Positions 27,709-35,388 of a stretch of DNA of 64,000 nt are shown one piece after another; position 1 is the stretch's first letter; every line of letters starts with the position of its first letter. Source of the DNA: G965222335 sp965222335. Its GTDB lineage: Bacteria > Pseudomonadota > Gammaproteobacteria > Pseudomonadales > Halieaceae. The notes beneath the pieces are model-generated. The model did not search any database. It saw only the letters and a list, made by a program, of their open reading frames with translations, and was not told the origin of the DNA. The stretch covers positions 1 to 64,000 of the forward strand of contig OZ244944.1 of assembly GCA_965222335.1 (NCBI GenBank). The letters run 5' to 3'. The position numbers and the translations under genes were made by a program.

Positions 27709-27737
27709 ACTATAGACAAGCCCCGTCCAGATGGGAA
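27709..27737 (-). promoter_or_regulatory. Candidate sigma-70 promoter for the ion channel
   Basis: On the minus strand, TTCCCA (27737-27732) and TATAGT (27714-27709) are spaced by 17 bases, between the bioA stop and the channel ATG. A leader of about 30 bases would result. Confidence 0.45.
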
Positions 27738-27773
27738 TGCGACGGTGTGCACGGCGTAGGCACGCCCCGTGGC

Positions 27774-29078
27774 CTAGCTCCCGGTTGCCTCGGCAACCAC
27801 CTCCACCATGGCCGTGGTCAGGGTGGCCAGGTCCTCGTCGTTCATGATGTAGGGTGGCATGACGTACACCAGGCGGCCGAAGGGGCGCACCCAGACGCCG
27901 CGCGCCACGAACATCGGCTGGATGCGGTCCATGTCCACTGGCTGCTTGAGCTCAATCACCCCGATCGCGCCCAGGGTGCGAACATCCGCCACGCCGGGCA
28001 GGTCCCGGGCGGGCGCGAGGCCGGCCTCCAGGCCTCGCTGGATGCGCTGCACGCCGCGCTGCCAGGGCTGCGACAGCAGTAGCTCGGTGCTGGCAATCGC
28101 GGCGGCGCAGGCCAGGGGGTTGCCCATGAACGTGGGCCCGTGCATAAAGGCGCCCGCCTCGCCGGCGCTGATTCCCTCGCTGACCCGGTTGTTACAGAGG
28201 GTGGCGGCGAGCGACATGTAGCCGCCAGTCAGGGCCTTGCCCAGGCACAGGATGTCAGGCTCCACCGCAGCGTGCTCCAGGGCGAAAAGCTTGCCCGTGC
28301 GACCAAAGCCCGTGGCGATCTCGTCGAATATCAGCAATACATCAAAGGCATCGCACAGGGCCCGCAGCTTGACCAGGTAGTCCGCGGAGTAGAAGCGCAT
28401 GCCGCCCGCACCCTGGACCACGGGCTCGACAATCACCGCGGCAATGGACGCGTGCTGCTCGGCGAGCAGGTCGGCCATGGGCTTGATGTCGCGATCATCG
28501 CAGGGCTCACCGATCGGGCAGTCGGGTGCCGGCGCGAAGAACTGCTGCGGCAGACTGTCCCCGAACAGATGGTGCATGCCGGTGACCGGATCGCACAGGG
28601 ACATCGCACCAAAGGTGTCGCCATGGTAGCCGTTGCGCAGCGCCACAAGCTTCTGCTTTTCGGGTTTGCCCGCCGCATGCCAGTACTGCAGCGCCATCTT
28701 CAAGGCCACCTCCACCGACACCGAGCCCGAGTCACTGAAAAATACGCGGTTCAGACTGGGTGGCATAAGGTCGGTCAGGATACCTGCCAGTTTCACCGCC
28801 GGCGGGTGCGTCAGGCCGCCGAACATCACGTGCGACATGCACTCGAGCTGTTCAGTGACCGCGCGATTGAGCACCGGATGATTGTAACCGTGAATTGCGC
28901 ACCACCAGGAGGCCATGCCGTCGATCAGCTCGCGGCCGTCGGCGAGTTGCAGGCGAACGCCGGAGGCGGCCACGACCGGATACACGGTGGGTGCGTCGAG
29001 GGCCGAGGCGTAGGGGTGCCAGATCGACGCGCGGTCGGCGGCCTGCAGGGTATCCCAGTTCCAGGTGGCGGTGTTCAT
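27774..29078 (-). CDS. bioA: Adenosylmethionine-8-amino-7-oxononanoate aminotransferase
   Basis: A 434-residue class III PLP aminotransferase that uses S-adenosylmethionine to convert KAPA to DAPA in biotin synthesis. BioA hallmarks are the GMASWWCAIHGYNHP block (W58-W59), DSGSVSVEVALKMALQYW, the FDEIATGFGRTG aspartate motif and the PLP-lysine K281 in LGKALTGGY. The ATG overlaps the stop of tesA (ATGA), so it is expressed with that gene rather than in a bioBFCD operon. The overlap leaves no room for a BirA operator directly upstream. Other biotin genes are not in this window. Confidence 0.95.
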   Translation of the reverse strand: MNTATWNWDTLQAADRASIWHPYASALDAPTVYPVVAASGVRLQLADGRELIDGMASWWCAIHGYNHPVLNRAVTEQLECMSHVMFGGLTHPPAVKLAGILTDLMPPSLNRVFFSDSGSVSVEVALKMALQYWHAAGKPEKQKLVALRNGYHGDTFGAMSLCDPVTGMHHLFGDSLPQQFFAPAPDCPIGEPCDDRDIKPMADLLAEQHASIAAVIVEPVVQGAGGMRFYSADYLVKLRALCDAFDVLLIFDEIATGFGRTGKLFALEHAAVEPDILCLGKALTGGYMSLAATLCNNRVSEGISAGEAGAFMHGPTFMGNPLACAAAIASTELLLSQPWQRGVQRIQRGLEAGLAPARDLPGVADVRTLGAIGVIELKQPVDMDRIQPMFVARGVWVRPFGRLVYVMPPYIMNDEDLATLTTAMVEVVAEATGS

Positions 29079-29707
29079 AGCAGGGCCTCGATTGCCTCGC
29101 GCAGGTTGTCCAGCATCAGCGGCTGCGCCGTGGCTGTCGGGTGAATGCCGTCGGCCTGCATCAGGCTGTCATCGGTTGCCACGCCCTCCAGCAGGAAAGG
29201 GCCCAGGGCGCTGCCGGTGGCGCGCGCGGCCTCGGCGTAGGCCTCGCGGAACTGGCGGGTGTAGCGGGGTCCGTAATTGGGCGGGATTTCCATCGGCAGC
29301 AGCAGCACCTCGGCGCCCGCATCCCGGGCCAGCTGCGCCATGGTTTCGAGGTTCTGGCGCAGGGAGGTGACGGGATAGCCGCGCAGGCCATCGTTGCCCC
29401 CCAGCTCGATAATCACCAGGGCGGGCTCGTGGTCGGCCAGCAGCCTGGGCAGTCGGCGCAGGCCTCCCGCGGTCGTTTCCCCGCTGATACTGGCATTGAT
29501 CACCCGGTATTGCGGGTCTTTCTCCTGCAGTTCGTCTTCCAGTTGGCTCACCCAGCCCTGTTTTAGAGACATGCCGTAAGCGGCGCTGATACTATCCCCC
29601 AGCACCAGCAGGGTGGTGTTGGCGGCCTGCAGTGGCAGCGCACAGAGTGCCAGCAACAATCCGACCCCCACGGGGATGCGTACCAAGCGCAAGAGGAAAG
29701 GCGACAT
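29075..29707 (-). CDS. tesA: Periplasmic GDSL esterase/thioesterase TesA
   Basis: A 210-residue SGNH hydrolase (thioesterase I / lysophospholipase L1 / arylesterase). After a signal peptide (about 1-28), the blocks are LVLGDSISAAYGM (nucleophile S39), GGNDGLRG with the oxyanion Asn, and DGIHPT with the catalytic Asp-His. It hydrolyses acyl thioesters and esters in the periplasm. The ATG at 29707-29705 lies in the same CATG as the divergent ybbA start; no convincing ribosome site is seen for it, so a start slightly downstream cannot be excluded. The bioA gene is coupled downstream. Confidence 0.92.
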   Translation of the reverse strand: MSPFLLRLVRIPVGVGLLLALCALPLQAANTTLLVLGDSISAAYGMSLKQGWVSQLEDELQEKDPQYRVINASISGETTAGGLRRLPRLLADHEPALVIIELGGNDGLRGYPVTSLRQNLETMAQLARDAGAEVLLLPMEIPPNYGPRYTRQFREAYAEAARATGSALGPFLLEGVATDDSLMQADGIHPTATAQPLMLDNLREAIEALL

Positions 29708-30368
29708 GATCAAGACGGAAAATCTCCAGAAACGGGTGCCAATGGCGGGGCGTGAGCTGGAGATACTGAAAGGGATTAATCTGGAAATCAAGTCGGGGGA
29801 GACGGTAGCCGTGGTCGGCGCCTCCGGGTCCGGTAAATCCACCCTGCTTGGGCTGCTGGCGGGCCTCGACGAGGCCTCATCCGGTCGCGTTGTGATCGGC
29901 GGTACCGAGCTCGGCCTGTTGGACGAGGACGGCCGCGCGGCCTTCCGGGCAGAGCAGATCGGTTTTGTGTTTCAGTCCTTTCAGCTGCTGCCGGCGCTGA
30001 CGGCGCTGGAAAACGTCATGCTGCCACTGGAACTCAAGGGCCAGGCGGATGCGCGTGAGCAGGCTCGCTACTTCCTCGAGCGTGTGGAGCTGGGCTCGCG
30101 CCTGGACCACTATCCCCGGCAGATGTCCGGTGGCGAGCAGCAGCGGGTGGCCATCGCCCGGGCCTTCGCCGCCCGCCCGGCGATTCTGTTTGCCGACGAA
30201 CCGACCGGCAACCTGGATAGCCGCACGGGGGACCATATTGTCGACCTGCTGTTCGAACTCAACCAGGAGCACGGCACCACCCTGGTGCTGGTGACCCACG
30301 ATCACAAGCTTGCCGACCGTTGCCAGCGACGCCTGGAACTGGACGGCGGCGCCCTGGTTGGGGGCTAG
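29706..30368 (+). CDS. ybbA: ABC transporter ATP-binding protein YbbA
   Basis: A 220-residue ATPase of the LolD/MacB family. Walker A is GASGSGKS (38-45), the Q-loop is FVFQSFQLL, the signature is SGGEQQRVAIARAF, and Walker B is ILFADEPTGNLD. It energises the permease encoded next, forming a YbbAP-type complex associated with envelope lipid or toxin handling. The start ATG (29706) has GGAAAGG upstream, which supports it over any upstream codon. A divergent tesA neighbour is also found in E. coli, so the layout is conserved. Confidence 0.93.
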   Translation: MIKTENLQKRVPMAGRELEILKGINLEIKSGETVAVVGASGSGKSTLLGLLAGLDEASSGRVVIGGTELGLLDEDGRAAFRAEQIGFVFQSFQLLPALTALENVMLPLELKGQADAREQARYFLERVELGSRLDHYPRQMSGGEQQRVAIARAFAARPAILFADEPTGNLDSRTGDHIVDLLFELNQEHGTTLVLVTHDHKLADRCQRRLELDGGALVGG

Positions 30369-30371
30369 GGG

Positions 30372-32846
30372 ATGTCGATAACCGCAGGCCGGATGCTGGC
30401 CAGGGACTGGCGCGGTGGCGAGCTGGGTATTCTGGTGGCCGCCCTGGTCCTGGCCGTGGCCATGGTCACCGGCATCAGCGCCTTTACCACCCGGCTGCAG
30501 AGCGCCCTCGAGCAGGAGAGTCATCGCTTTCTCGCCGCGGACAGGGTAGTGCGCAGCTCGCGGGACCTGCCCCAGGAGTGGTTGCAGCGGGCGGGATCCC
30601 TGGGGCTGCAGACGGCGCAGACCCTGTCTTTCCCCTCCATGGTATTCGCCGGTGAGGACGCCATGTTCCTGTCCTCGGTGAAGGCGGTCAGCGACGACTA
30701 TCCGCTGCGCGGCGAGCTCACCTACAGCGCCGAGCCCTTCGGCGAAGTGGCGCCCGTGGCCCACGGTCCCGCGCCGGGGACTGTGTGGCTGGACTCGCGC
30801 CTGTTTGCCCTGCTGGACGTGGCCATTGGTGACCAGGTGGGCATCGGTGAGGCGCAGTTCCGCATTGCGGCCGCGGCGCGCACGGAGCCGGACCAGGCAG
30901 CGGGCTTTTTCGGCGTGGGCCCCCGGGTGCTGATGCACTACAGTGACATCCCGGCAACGCGGGTGGTACAGCCAGGGAGCCGGGTCGAATATCGCCAGCT
31001 CTTTGCCGGCGACCCGGCGCAGCTGGAGACACTGGTCGCAGAGATCGAGCCGCAGCTGGTGACCGGACAGCGCCTGCTGGACGTGGAGCAGGGGCAGCCC
31101 GGGATCGGCAGTGCCCTGGAGCGCGCCGAGAGCTTTCTGCTCCTTGCGGGCAGCCTCGCGGTGGTCCTGGCGGGGGTCGCCATCGCCCTGGCCGCCCGCC
31201 GTTTCAGTGAACGGCACACCGATTACGTGGCGATTATGAAAAGCCTCGGGGCGAGCAGTGGCAGCATCAACCGCCTCTATGGCAACAGCCTGCTGCTGCT
31301 GGGTATCGGCGCCACGGTACTCGGCTGCAGCGCCGGCTGGGCGATGCAGGCGATCTTCTTCCGCCTGTTCGCCGAGCAGCTGCCGATCAACCCGGGCCCG
31401 GCGGGGCTGCGCCCCTACGCGATCGGCCTGACCACCGCTTTCACCTGCCTGCTCTGTTTTGCCTGGCCGCCCCTGCGCCGGCTGGGTCAGGCCAGCCCGC
31501 TGCGGGTACTGCGCCGGGACATGCCCGAGGAAAACCGCCGCAGTCTCGCTGACTACGCCCTCGGCCTGGGCGCGGTCTCGGCCCTGATGCTCTGGTACAG
31601 CGGCGACTGGCGCCTCACCCTGGCAATCCTGCTCGGCCTCGCCCTGACCATCGTACTGGGCATGGCGCTGGCCCTCACCCTGCTTCGCGGCGGGCGCCTG
31701 CTGGGCATGAGCGCGGGCAGCATCTGGCGCCTGGCCCTGGCGGGATTGCAGCGCCGGGGCGCGGCCAACGCCCTGCAGGTGGTGATTTTTGCCATGGCGA
31801 TCATGCTGCTGCTGGTGCTCGTGCTGGTGCGCACCTCGCTGATCGAAGAGTGGCAGACCCAGCTGCCCCCGGACACGCCCAACCACTTCATGCTCAATAT
31901 TTCCCCCGATGCAGTGCAGGAAGTGGAGCAGATGCTGCGCGCCAACGACGTCAACAGCGAGGCGCTGTACCCGATGATCCGGGGCCGGGTGATGTCGGTT
32001 AACGATGAACAGCTGCCCGAGACCGACGACGAGGAAGAGGGCCGCCGCCAGCGAGGTGCCAACTTCACCTGGTCCGATACCCTGCCCGAGGGCAACAAGC
32101 TGCTCGCCGGCAGCTGGTGGGAGCCGGGCTCCCGGGACGCGGTCGTCTCCCTGGAGCAGGAGTTCGCGCAGCGCCTGGAAGTGGAAGTGGGTGACCGTAT
32201 GGGCCTGCTGATCGGCGGTCAGTCGCTGGAGGTCACGGTCACCAGTATCCGTGAGTTGGACTGGCAGTCCTTCAGGCCCAACTTCTTTATGGTGTTCCCG
32301 CCCAGGACCCTGGCGGATTTCCCGGCGACCTTTATGACCAGTTTTCACCTGGAGCCCGAGGAGAAGTCCTTCCTCAACAGCTTCATCCGCCGCTTCCCCA
32401 CGGTCACCGTGGTTGAGATGGATGTGGTGGTGGAGCAGGTCAGGGCGATTGTGGACCAGGTCTCCGCCGCGATCGAGCTGGTCCTGGCGGTGATCATCGC
32501 CGCCGGCTCCCTGGTCCTGGTCGCGGGGGTGCAGGCGAGCGTCGATGCCCGCATGCACGAGAGTTCCATCCTGCGCGCCCTGGGCGCCCGCAAGCGACTG
32601 ATCCTCGGCGGCCTGGCCATCGAGTTCGCCGCCCTGGGCCTGTTCGCGGGACTCCTGGCGACCCTGGCGGCGGAGGCCTCTGTTTACGTCCTCCAGACCT
32701 GGGTCATGGATATGCGCTACGTGCCCACGCCCTGGTTATGGCCGGTAGGCATTGCCCTCGGCGTGGTGCTGATCGCCGGCCTCGGCGTCTTCAGCTGCCG
32801 CAAGGTGGTTTCCAGCCCGCCGCTCGCGGTGCTGCGGGAACTCTAG
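30372..32846 (+). CDS. ybbP: ABC transporter permease YbbP
   Basis: An 824-residue FtsX-like permease with one N-terminal helix (about 15-35), a large periplasmic domain, and two clusters of transmembrane helices with MacB/FtsX signatures (KSLGASSGSINRLYGNSLLL near 285-305 and ALGARKRLILGGLAIEF near the end). It pairs with YbbA, three bases upstream. MacB-like exporters of this type act mechanically on periplasmic or outer-leaflet substrates rather than transporting across the membrane. Both ATG and reading frame are unambiguous. The 842 bases downstream are gene-free repeats. Confidence 0.92.
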   Translation: MSITAGRMLARDWRGGELGILVAALVLAVAMVTGISAFTTRLQSALEQESHRFLAADRVVRSSRDLPQEWLQRAGSLGLQTAQTLSFPSMVFAGEDAMFLSSVKAVSDDYPLRGELTYSAEPFGEVAPVAHGPAPGTVWLDSRLFALLDVAIGDQVGIGEAQFRIAAAARTEPDQAAGFFGVGPRVLMHYSDIPATRVVQPGSRVEYRQLFAGDPAQLETLVAEIEPQLVTGQRLLDVEQGQPGIGSALERAESFLLLAGSLAVVLAGVAIALAARRFSERHTDYVAIMKSLGASSGSINRLYGNSLLLLGIGATVLGCSAGWAMQAIFFRLFAEQLPINPGPAGLRPYAIGLTTAFTCLLCFAWPPLRRLGQASPLRVLRRDMPEENRRSLADYALGLGAVSALMLWYSGDWRLTLAILLGLALTIVLGMALALTLLRGGRLLGMSAGSIWRLALAGLQRRGAANALQVVIFAMAIMLLLVLVLVRTSLIEEWQTQLPPDTPNHFMLNISPDAVQEVEQMLRANDVNSEALYPMIRGRVMSVNDEQLPETDDEEEGRRQRGANFTWSDTLPEGNKLLAGSWWEPGSRDAVVSLEQEFAQRLEVEVGDRMGLLIGGQSLEVTVTSIRELDWQSFRPNFFMVFPPRTLADFPATFMTSFHLEPEEKSFLNSFIRRFPTVTVVEMDVVVEQVRAIVDQVSAAIELVLAVIIAAGSLVLVAGVQASVDARMHESSILRALGARKRLILGGLAIEFAALGLFAGLLATLAAEASVYVLQTWVMDMRYVPTPWLWPVGIALGVVLIAGLGVFSCRKVVSSPPLAVLREL

Positions 32847-32952
32847 GTCTTGATATCGGTAGTCGTGAACCGAAATCAAAGCGTCAGCTGCAGGCACTTC
32901 GTAGGTCGGGCGTGATCTGGGGATACGCCTCCCCGGACACGCTAGAAGCAAT

Positions 32953-33011
32953 AATTGGGGACGGATACCAATTCCCCTCAGACAGCAAAGGACTGGTATC
33001 CGTCCCCATTT
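32953..33011. repeat. Palindromic repeat 1 (GGGGACGG hairpin)
   Basis: TGGGGACGGATACCA at 32956-32970 pairs perfectly with its reverse complement at 32994-33008 around a 23-base loop, making a 15-bp stem. The left arm is preceded by AATAATT, exactly as in the second copy at 33438. It could be part of a REP-like or miniature element family; no transposase is nearby. Confidence 0.8.
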
Positions 33012-33044
33012 AATTCTTGGGCTCCAGGGTTTCTCGGCGGTGGA

Positions 33045-33174
33045 GCATGGAACACGCGCGCGCGACACCCGGAGCCCTCCCGCGACACGCCGTAAACCCA
33101 TCCATGGGGGCTCGGCAGCGCCCGTCCAGGGCGCTGACGGTCGCGGGAGGGCCCCGCGCGCCTCACACGCTCCG
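33045..33174 (+). repeat. Dispersed repeat, copy A (folded element of about 130 bp)
   Basis: About 130 bp that is roughly four-fifths identical to the reverse complement of 33288-33420. Internally it forms a 13-bp perfect stem (33074-33086 with 33140-33152) and an inner 8-bp stem (33116-33123 with 33129-33136) around a 5-base loop. It has no coding potential that I can support. The block makes the interval 32847-33688 an inverted pair. Confidence 0.8.
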
Positions 33175-33287
33175 CCGATGCCATGCTCAACTGGGAGACT
33201 TCGTCTGAACAACTGAAGCTCACGCCCCGCTGTGGCACAGGATTTGAGTGGATCAGTTTCGAAGTGGCGGAATCCAAGTGTCCATTG

Positions 33288-33420
33288 CGAGAGCGCGTGA
33301 GTTGCCCGGGGCCCTGCCGGGACCGTCAGCGGCATGGACGGGCGCTGTCGAGCCTCCAAGGACGGATTCACGGCGTGTCCCGGCAGGGCTTCGGGTGCCG
33401 TTCGCGCGTGTTCCGTGCAC
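33288..33420 (-). repeat. Dispersed repeat, copy B (inverted relative to copy A)
   Basis: This is the inverted partner of copy A. It has its own perfect 13-bp stem (33311-33323 with 33377-33389), whose sequence differs from copy A at two positions in each arm, with the partner arm changed to match. The inner stem is shorter (5 bp). Compensatory change suggests that the folded shape, not only the sequence, has been maintained. Confidence 0.8.
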
Positions 33421-33440
33421 CATTAACACCACTCAGAAAT

Positions 33441-33520
33441 AATTGGGGACGGATACCAATTTGAATGGTCAATTTCGGGCAGAGACCCTGAATCCAGAAA
33501 ATAGGTATCCGTCCCCAATT
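33441..33520. repeat. Palindromic repeat 2 (GGGGACGG hairpin)
   Basis: AATTGGGGACGGATACC at 33441-33457 pairs perfectly over 17 bp with 33504-33520, loop 46 bases. The left arm lies in the same orientation as in repeat 1, so the two hairpins are direct copies bracketing copies A and B. Confidence 0.85.
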
Positions 33521-33688
33521 AGGCGACCACTCAGTAATTCTCGACACCAAGCCAAGATTCGACGTTCAACCGATCCCGTGCCATCCAGGGGTTTGTCCCG
33601 GCAGTTCAACTATAGAGACATGTTCCCGGGCGATCGCCGGGCAAATCGTTCACACTGTTCGGCATAAGAACTCAGCGGAGAGAGCGGC

Positions 33689-34882
33689 ATGGACCGGAGA
33701 GACTTTGTACGTGGCCTGGGTGCGCTGGGTCTGGCGCCGGGGGCGGTATCGCTGGCGCAGGCGGCGGAGCCCGCGGCGGGGCAGGATGAATCCAGCGCCA
33801 TGCTGGCGCTGCTGGACACGCTGCGGGAGCTGCGGGAGACCTACCTGACGCCGCGTTACGGTATCAGCCGCCCCGAGGATGTCGCCGAGGGGGAGCGGAT
33901 GCTGGCGCACCTGCTGCACACCGGTATGCGCCTGTGGCTGGAGGCGGATCCCGAGCGACCGGTATTCGCGCCCTACGTGACCCCCCAGCGCAAGCTGCTG
34001 GGGGACAATCCCGACGCCCTGTATTACTTCGCGCCGATTCGCGGGGATCGGGCCTATCGCATCCGCGGGCAGCTGGGCGGCGCCACGTTTACTTCGTTTA
34101 CCGTGGAAGCGGGCGGCAGCGGCGGCGGGGTGGCCAGTCAATCGGTGGCGGAGCTGAGTGACGCTGACCTGGAGGTGGATGCTGACGGCCGCTTCGAAAT
34201 CCTGCTCAGCGCCTCACGGGGCGACGCCCGCAACTGGCTGCCGCTCACGCCCGAGGCCAGCCAGGTGACTACCCGGCACTACTACGAGACGCCTGCCTGC
34301 ATTGCGGCCCAGCCGCAGGTTGCCCAGGAGCTCAGCATAGAGGCCCTGGATCCGCCCGCTCCCGGTCCCTGGGGAGGCGCGGGCCTGGTCGAGTCACAGC
34401 TGGACAATGTGCGTCGCTTTGTCCGCGAGCACACTGCCCTGGTCATCCCCGATCCCGAGGCACGTCCCGATATCCCCTGGGTCTCGACCACGCCCAACCA
34501 GTTCCGCGCGCCCGGCCAGTGGGGCGGTGGCGACGGCGGCTATGGCAATCTCAGCGCCTGGTACGCGATGGCGCCTTTTGTGCTGCGCCCCGACCAGGCC
34601 CTCGAGATCACGGGTCGGTTCCCGCCCTGTCGCTTTGCCAACCTGGTGCTCTGGAACCGGTTTATGCAGACCTTCGATTACACCCGCCGCCAGGTCTCCT
34701 GCAATCGCAACCAGCTGCACTACGAGGCGGACGGCAGTTACCGGATTATCGTCGCCCATCAGGATCCCGGGCACCCGAACTGGCTAGCCACGGAGGGCCG
34801 AATTTCGGGTCTGATGTACTGGCGTTTTCTCGCGCCACGGAGCACGCCGGAGACGCCGGTGGCCAGGGTGATCCCGGCCTGA
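33689..34882 (+). CDS. DUF1214 family exported protein
   Basis: A 397-residue protein. The N-terminus has a twin-arginine signal (M-D-R-R-D-F-V-R-G) with a hydrophobic stretch ending at about residue 26, so it is exported folded. The C-terminal region matches DUF1214 (ITGRFPPCRFANLVLWNRFMQTFDY and WLATEGRISGLMYWRFL). DUF1214 proteins are uncharacterised, and often accompany DUF1254. The gene sits 32 bases before a molybdenum hydroxylase pair, suggesting that it may be part of the same periplasmic pathway. Tat export hints at a bound cofactor, but none is visible. Confidence 0.8.
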   Translation: MDRRDFVRGLGALGLAPGAVSLAQAAEPAAGQDESSAMLALLDTLRELRETYLTPRYGISRPEDVAEGERMLAHLLHTGMRLWLEADPERPVFAPYVTPQRKLLGDNPDALYYFAPIRGDRAYRIRGQLGGATFTSFTVEAGGSGGGVASQSVAELSDADLEVDADGRFEILLSASRGDARNWLPLTPEASQVTTRHYYETPACIAAQPQVAQELSIEALDPPAPGPWGGAGLVESQLDNVRRFVREHTALVIPDPEARPDIPWVSTTPNQFRAPGQWGGGDGGYGNLSAWYAMAPFVLRPDQALEITGRFPPCRFANLVLWNRFMQTFDYTRRQVSCNRNQLHYEADGSYRIIVAHQDPGHPNWLATEGRISGLMYWRFLAPRSTPETPVARVIPA

Positions 34883-34914
34883 GAGCACCACACCAGTGAT
34901 AATGGAGTAAAACA

Positions 34915-35388
34915 ATGACGCGCTTGACCGTAAACGGCCAGCAGCATGAGGTGACCGCGCCGGGGGAAATGCCCCTGCTCTGGGTGCTGCGGGACGAACT
35001 GCAGCTGACGGGCACCAAATATGGCTGCGGCGTGGCCCAGTGCGGTGCCTGTACGGTTCTGCTCGACGGCAGCGCGATTCGCGCCTGCCAGATGCCGCTG
35101 GCATCGCTGCCAGAGGGGGCAGAGGTGACCACGATCGAGGGGCTGGCGGAGTCGGCAGCCCTGCACCCGGTGCAGGCCGCCTGGGTGGAACACCAGGTGG
35201 CCCAGTGCGGTTATTGCCAGTCCGGCCAGATCATGCAGGCGGTGTCCCTGTTAAGCCGTAACCCGCAGCCCAGCGATGCCGAGATCGACAGTGGTCTCAG
35301 TGGCAACCTGTGCCGCTGCGGCACCTACCCGCGTATCCGCACGGCGGTGCGCGCCGCGGCGACGGCCATGGCCGGGAGCGGCGAATGA
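34915..35388 (+). CDS. iorA: Molybdenum hydroxylase small subunit (2Fe-2S, IorA-like)
   Basis: A 157-residue iron-sulphur subunit of the xanthine dehydrogenase family. The N-terminal plant-type ferredoxin cluster has C38, C43, C46 and C58 (GCGVAQCGAC...C). The second cluster domain has AQCGYCQSGQIM and LCRCGTY. It transfers electrons from the molybdopterin subunit, encoded next with an ATGA overlap, to a downstream acceptor. It has no export signal; it is probably carried across with the Tat-tagged large subunit. A TGGAG ribosome site precedes the ATG. The symbol reflects isoquinoline 1-oxidoreductase similarity; the substrate may be another aldehyde or N-heterocycle. Confidence 0.85.
   Translation: MTRLTVNGQQHEVTAPGEMPLLWVLRDELQLTGTKYGCGVAQCGACTVLLDGSAIRACQMPLASLPEGAEVTTIEGLAESAALHPVQAAWVEHQVAQCGYCQSGQIMQAVSLLSRNPQPSDAEIDSGLSGNLCRCGTYPRIRTAVRAAATAMAGSGE

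Larger units (their letters stand above)
32847..33688. other. Gene-free interval filled with nested repeats
   Basis: This 842-base interval between ybbP and the DUF1214 gene carries no coding region that I can support. From left to right it holds hairpin 1, copy A, about 110 bases of unrelated sequence, copy B inverted, and hairpin 2. The last 160 bases are ordinary intergenic DNA ahead of the next gene. Confidence 0.75.

Noticed and set aside
29708..29842. N-terminal extension of tesA across the ybbA start
   Set aside because: The extra residues are the antisense of the ABC Walker A region; a signal peptide begins only at the ATG at 29707.
29877..32558. A minus-strand frame of nearly 900 codons opposite ybbA and ybbP
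   Set aside because: The sense strand has full ABC ATPase and permease motifs; the antisense is histidine/glutamine-rich with no recognisable domain.
33017..33550. Several short frames inside the repeat block
   Set aside because: They follow the repeats and change with them, have no ribosome sites, and the compensatory stem changes point to structure rather than protein.
32847..33688. Insertion sequence or prophage remnant
   Set aside because: No transposase or integrase fragment and no flanking target duplication were seen; only palindromic repeats.
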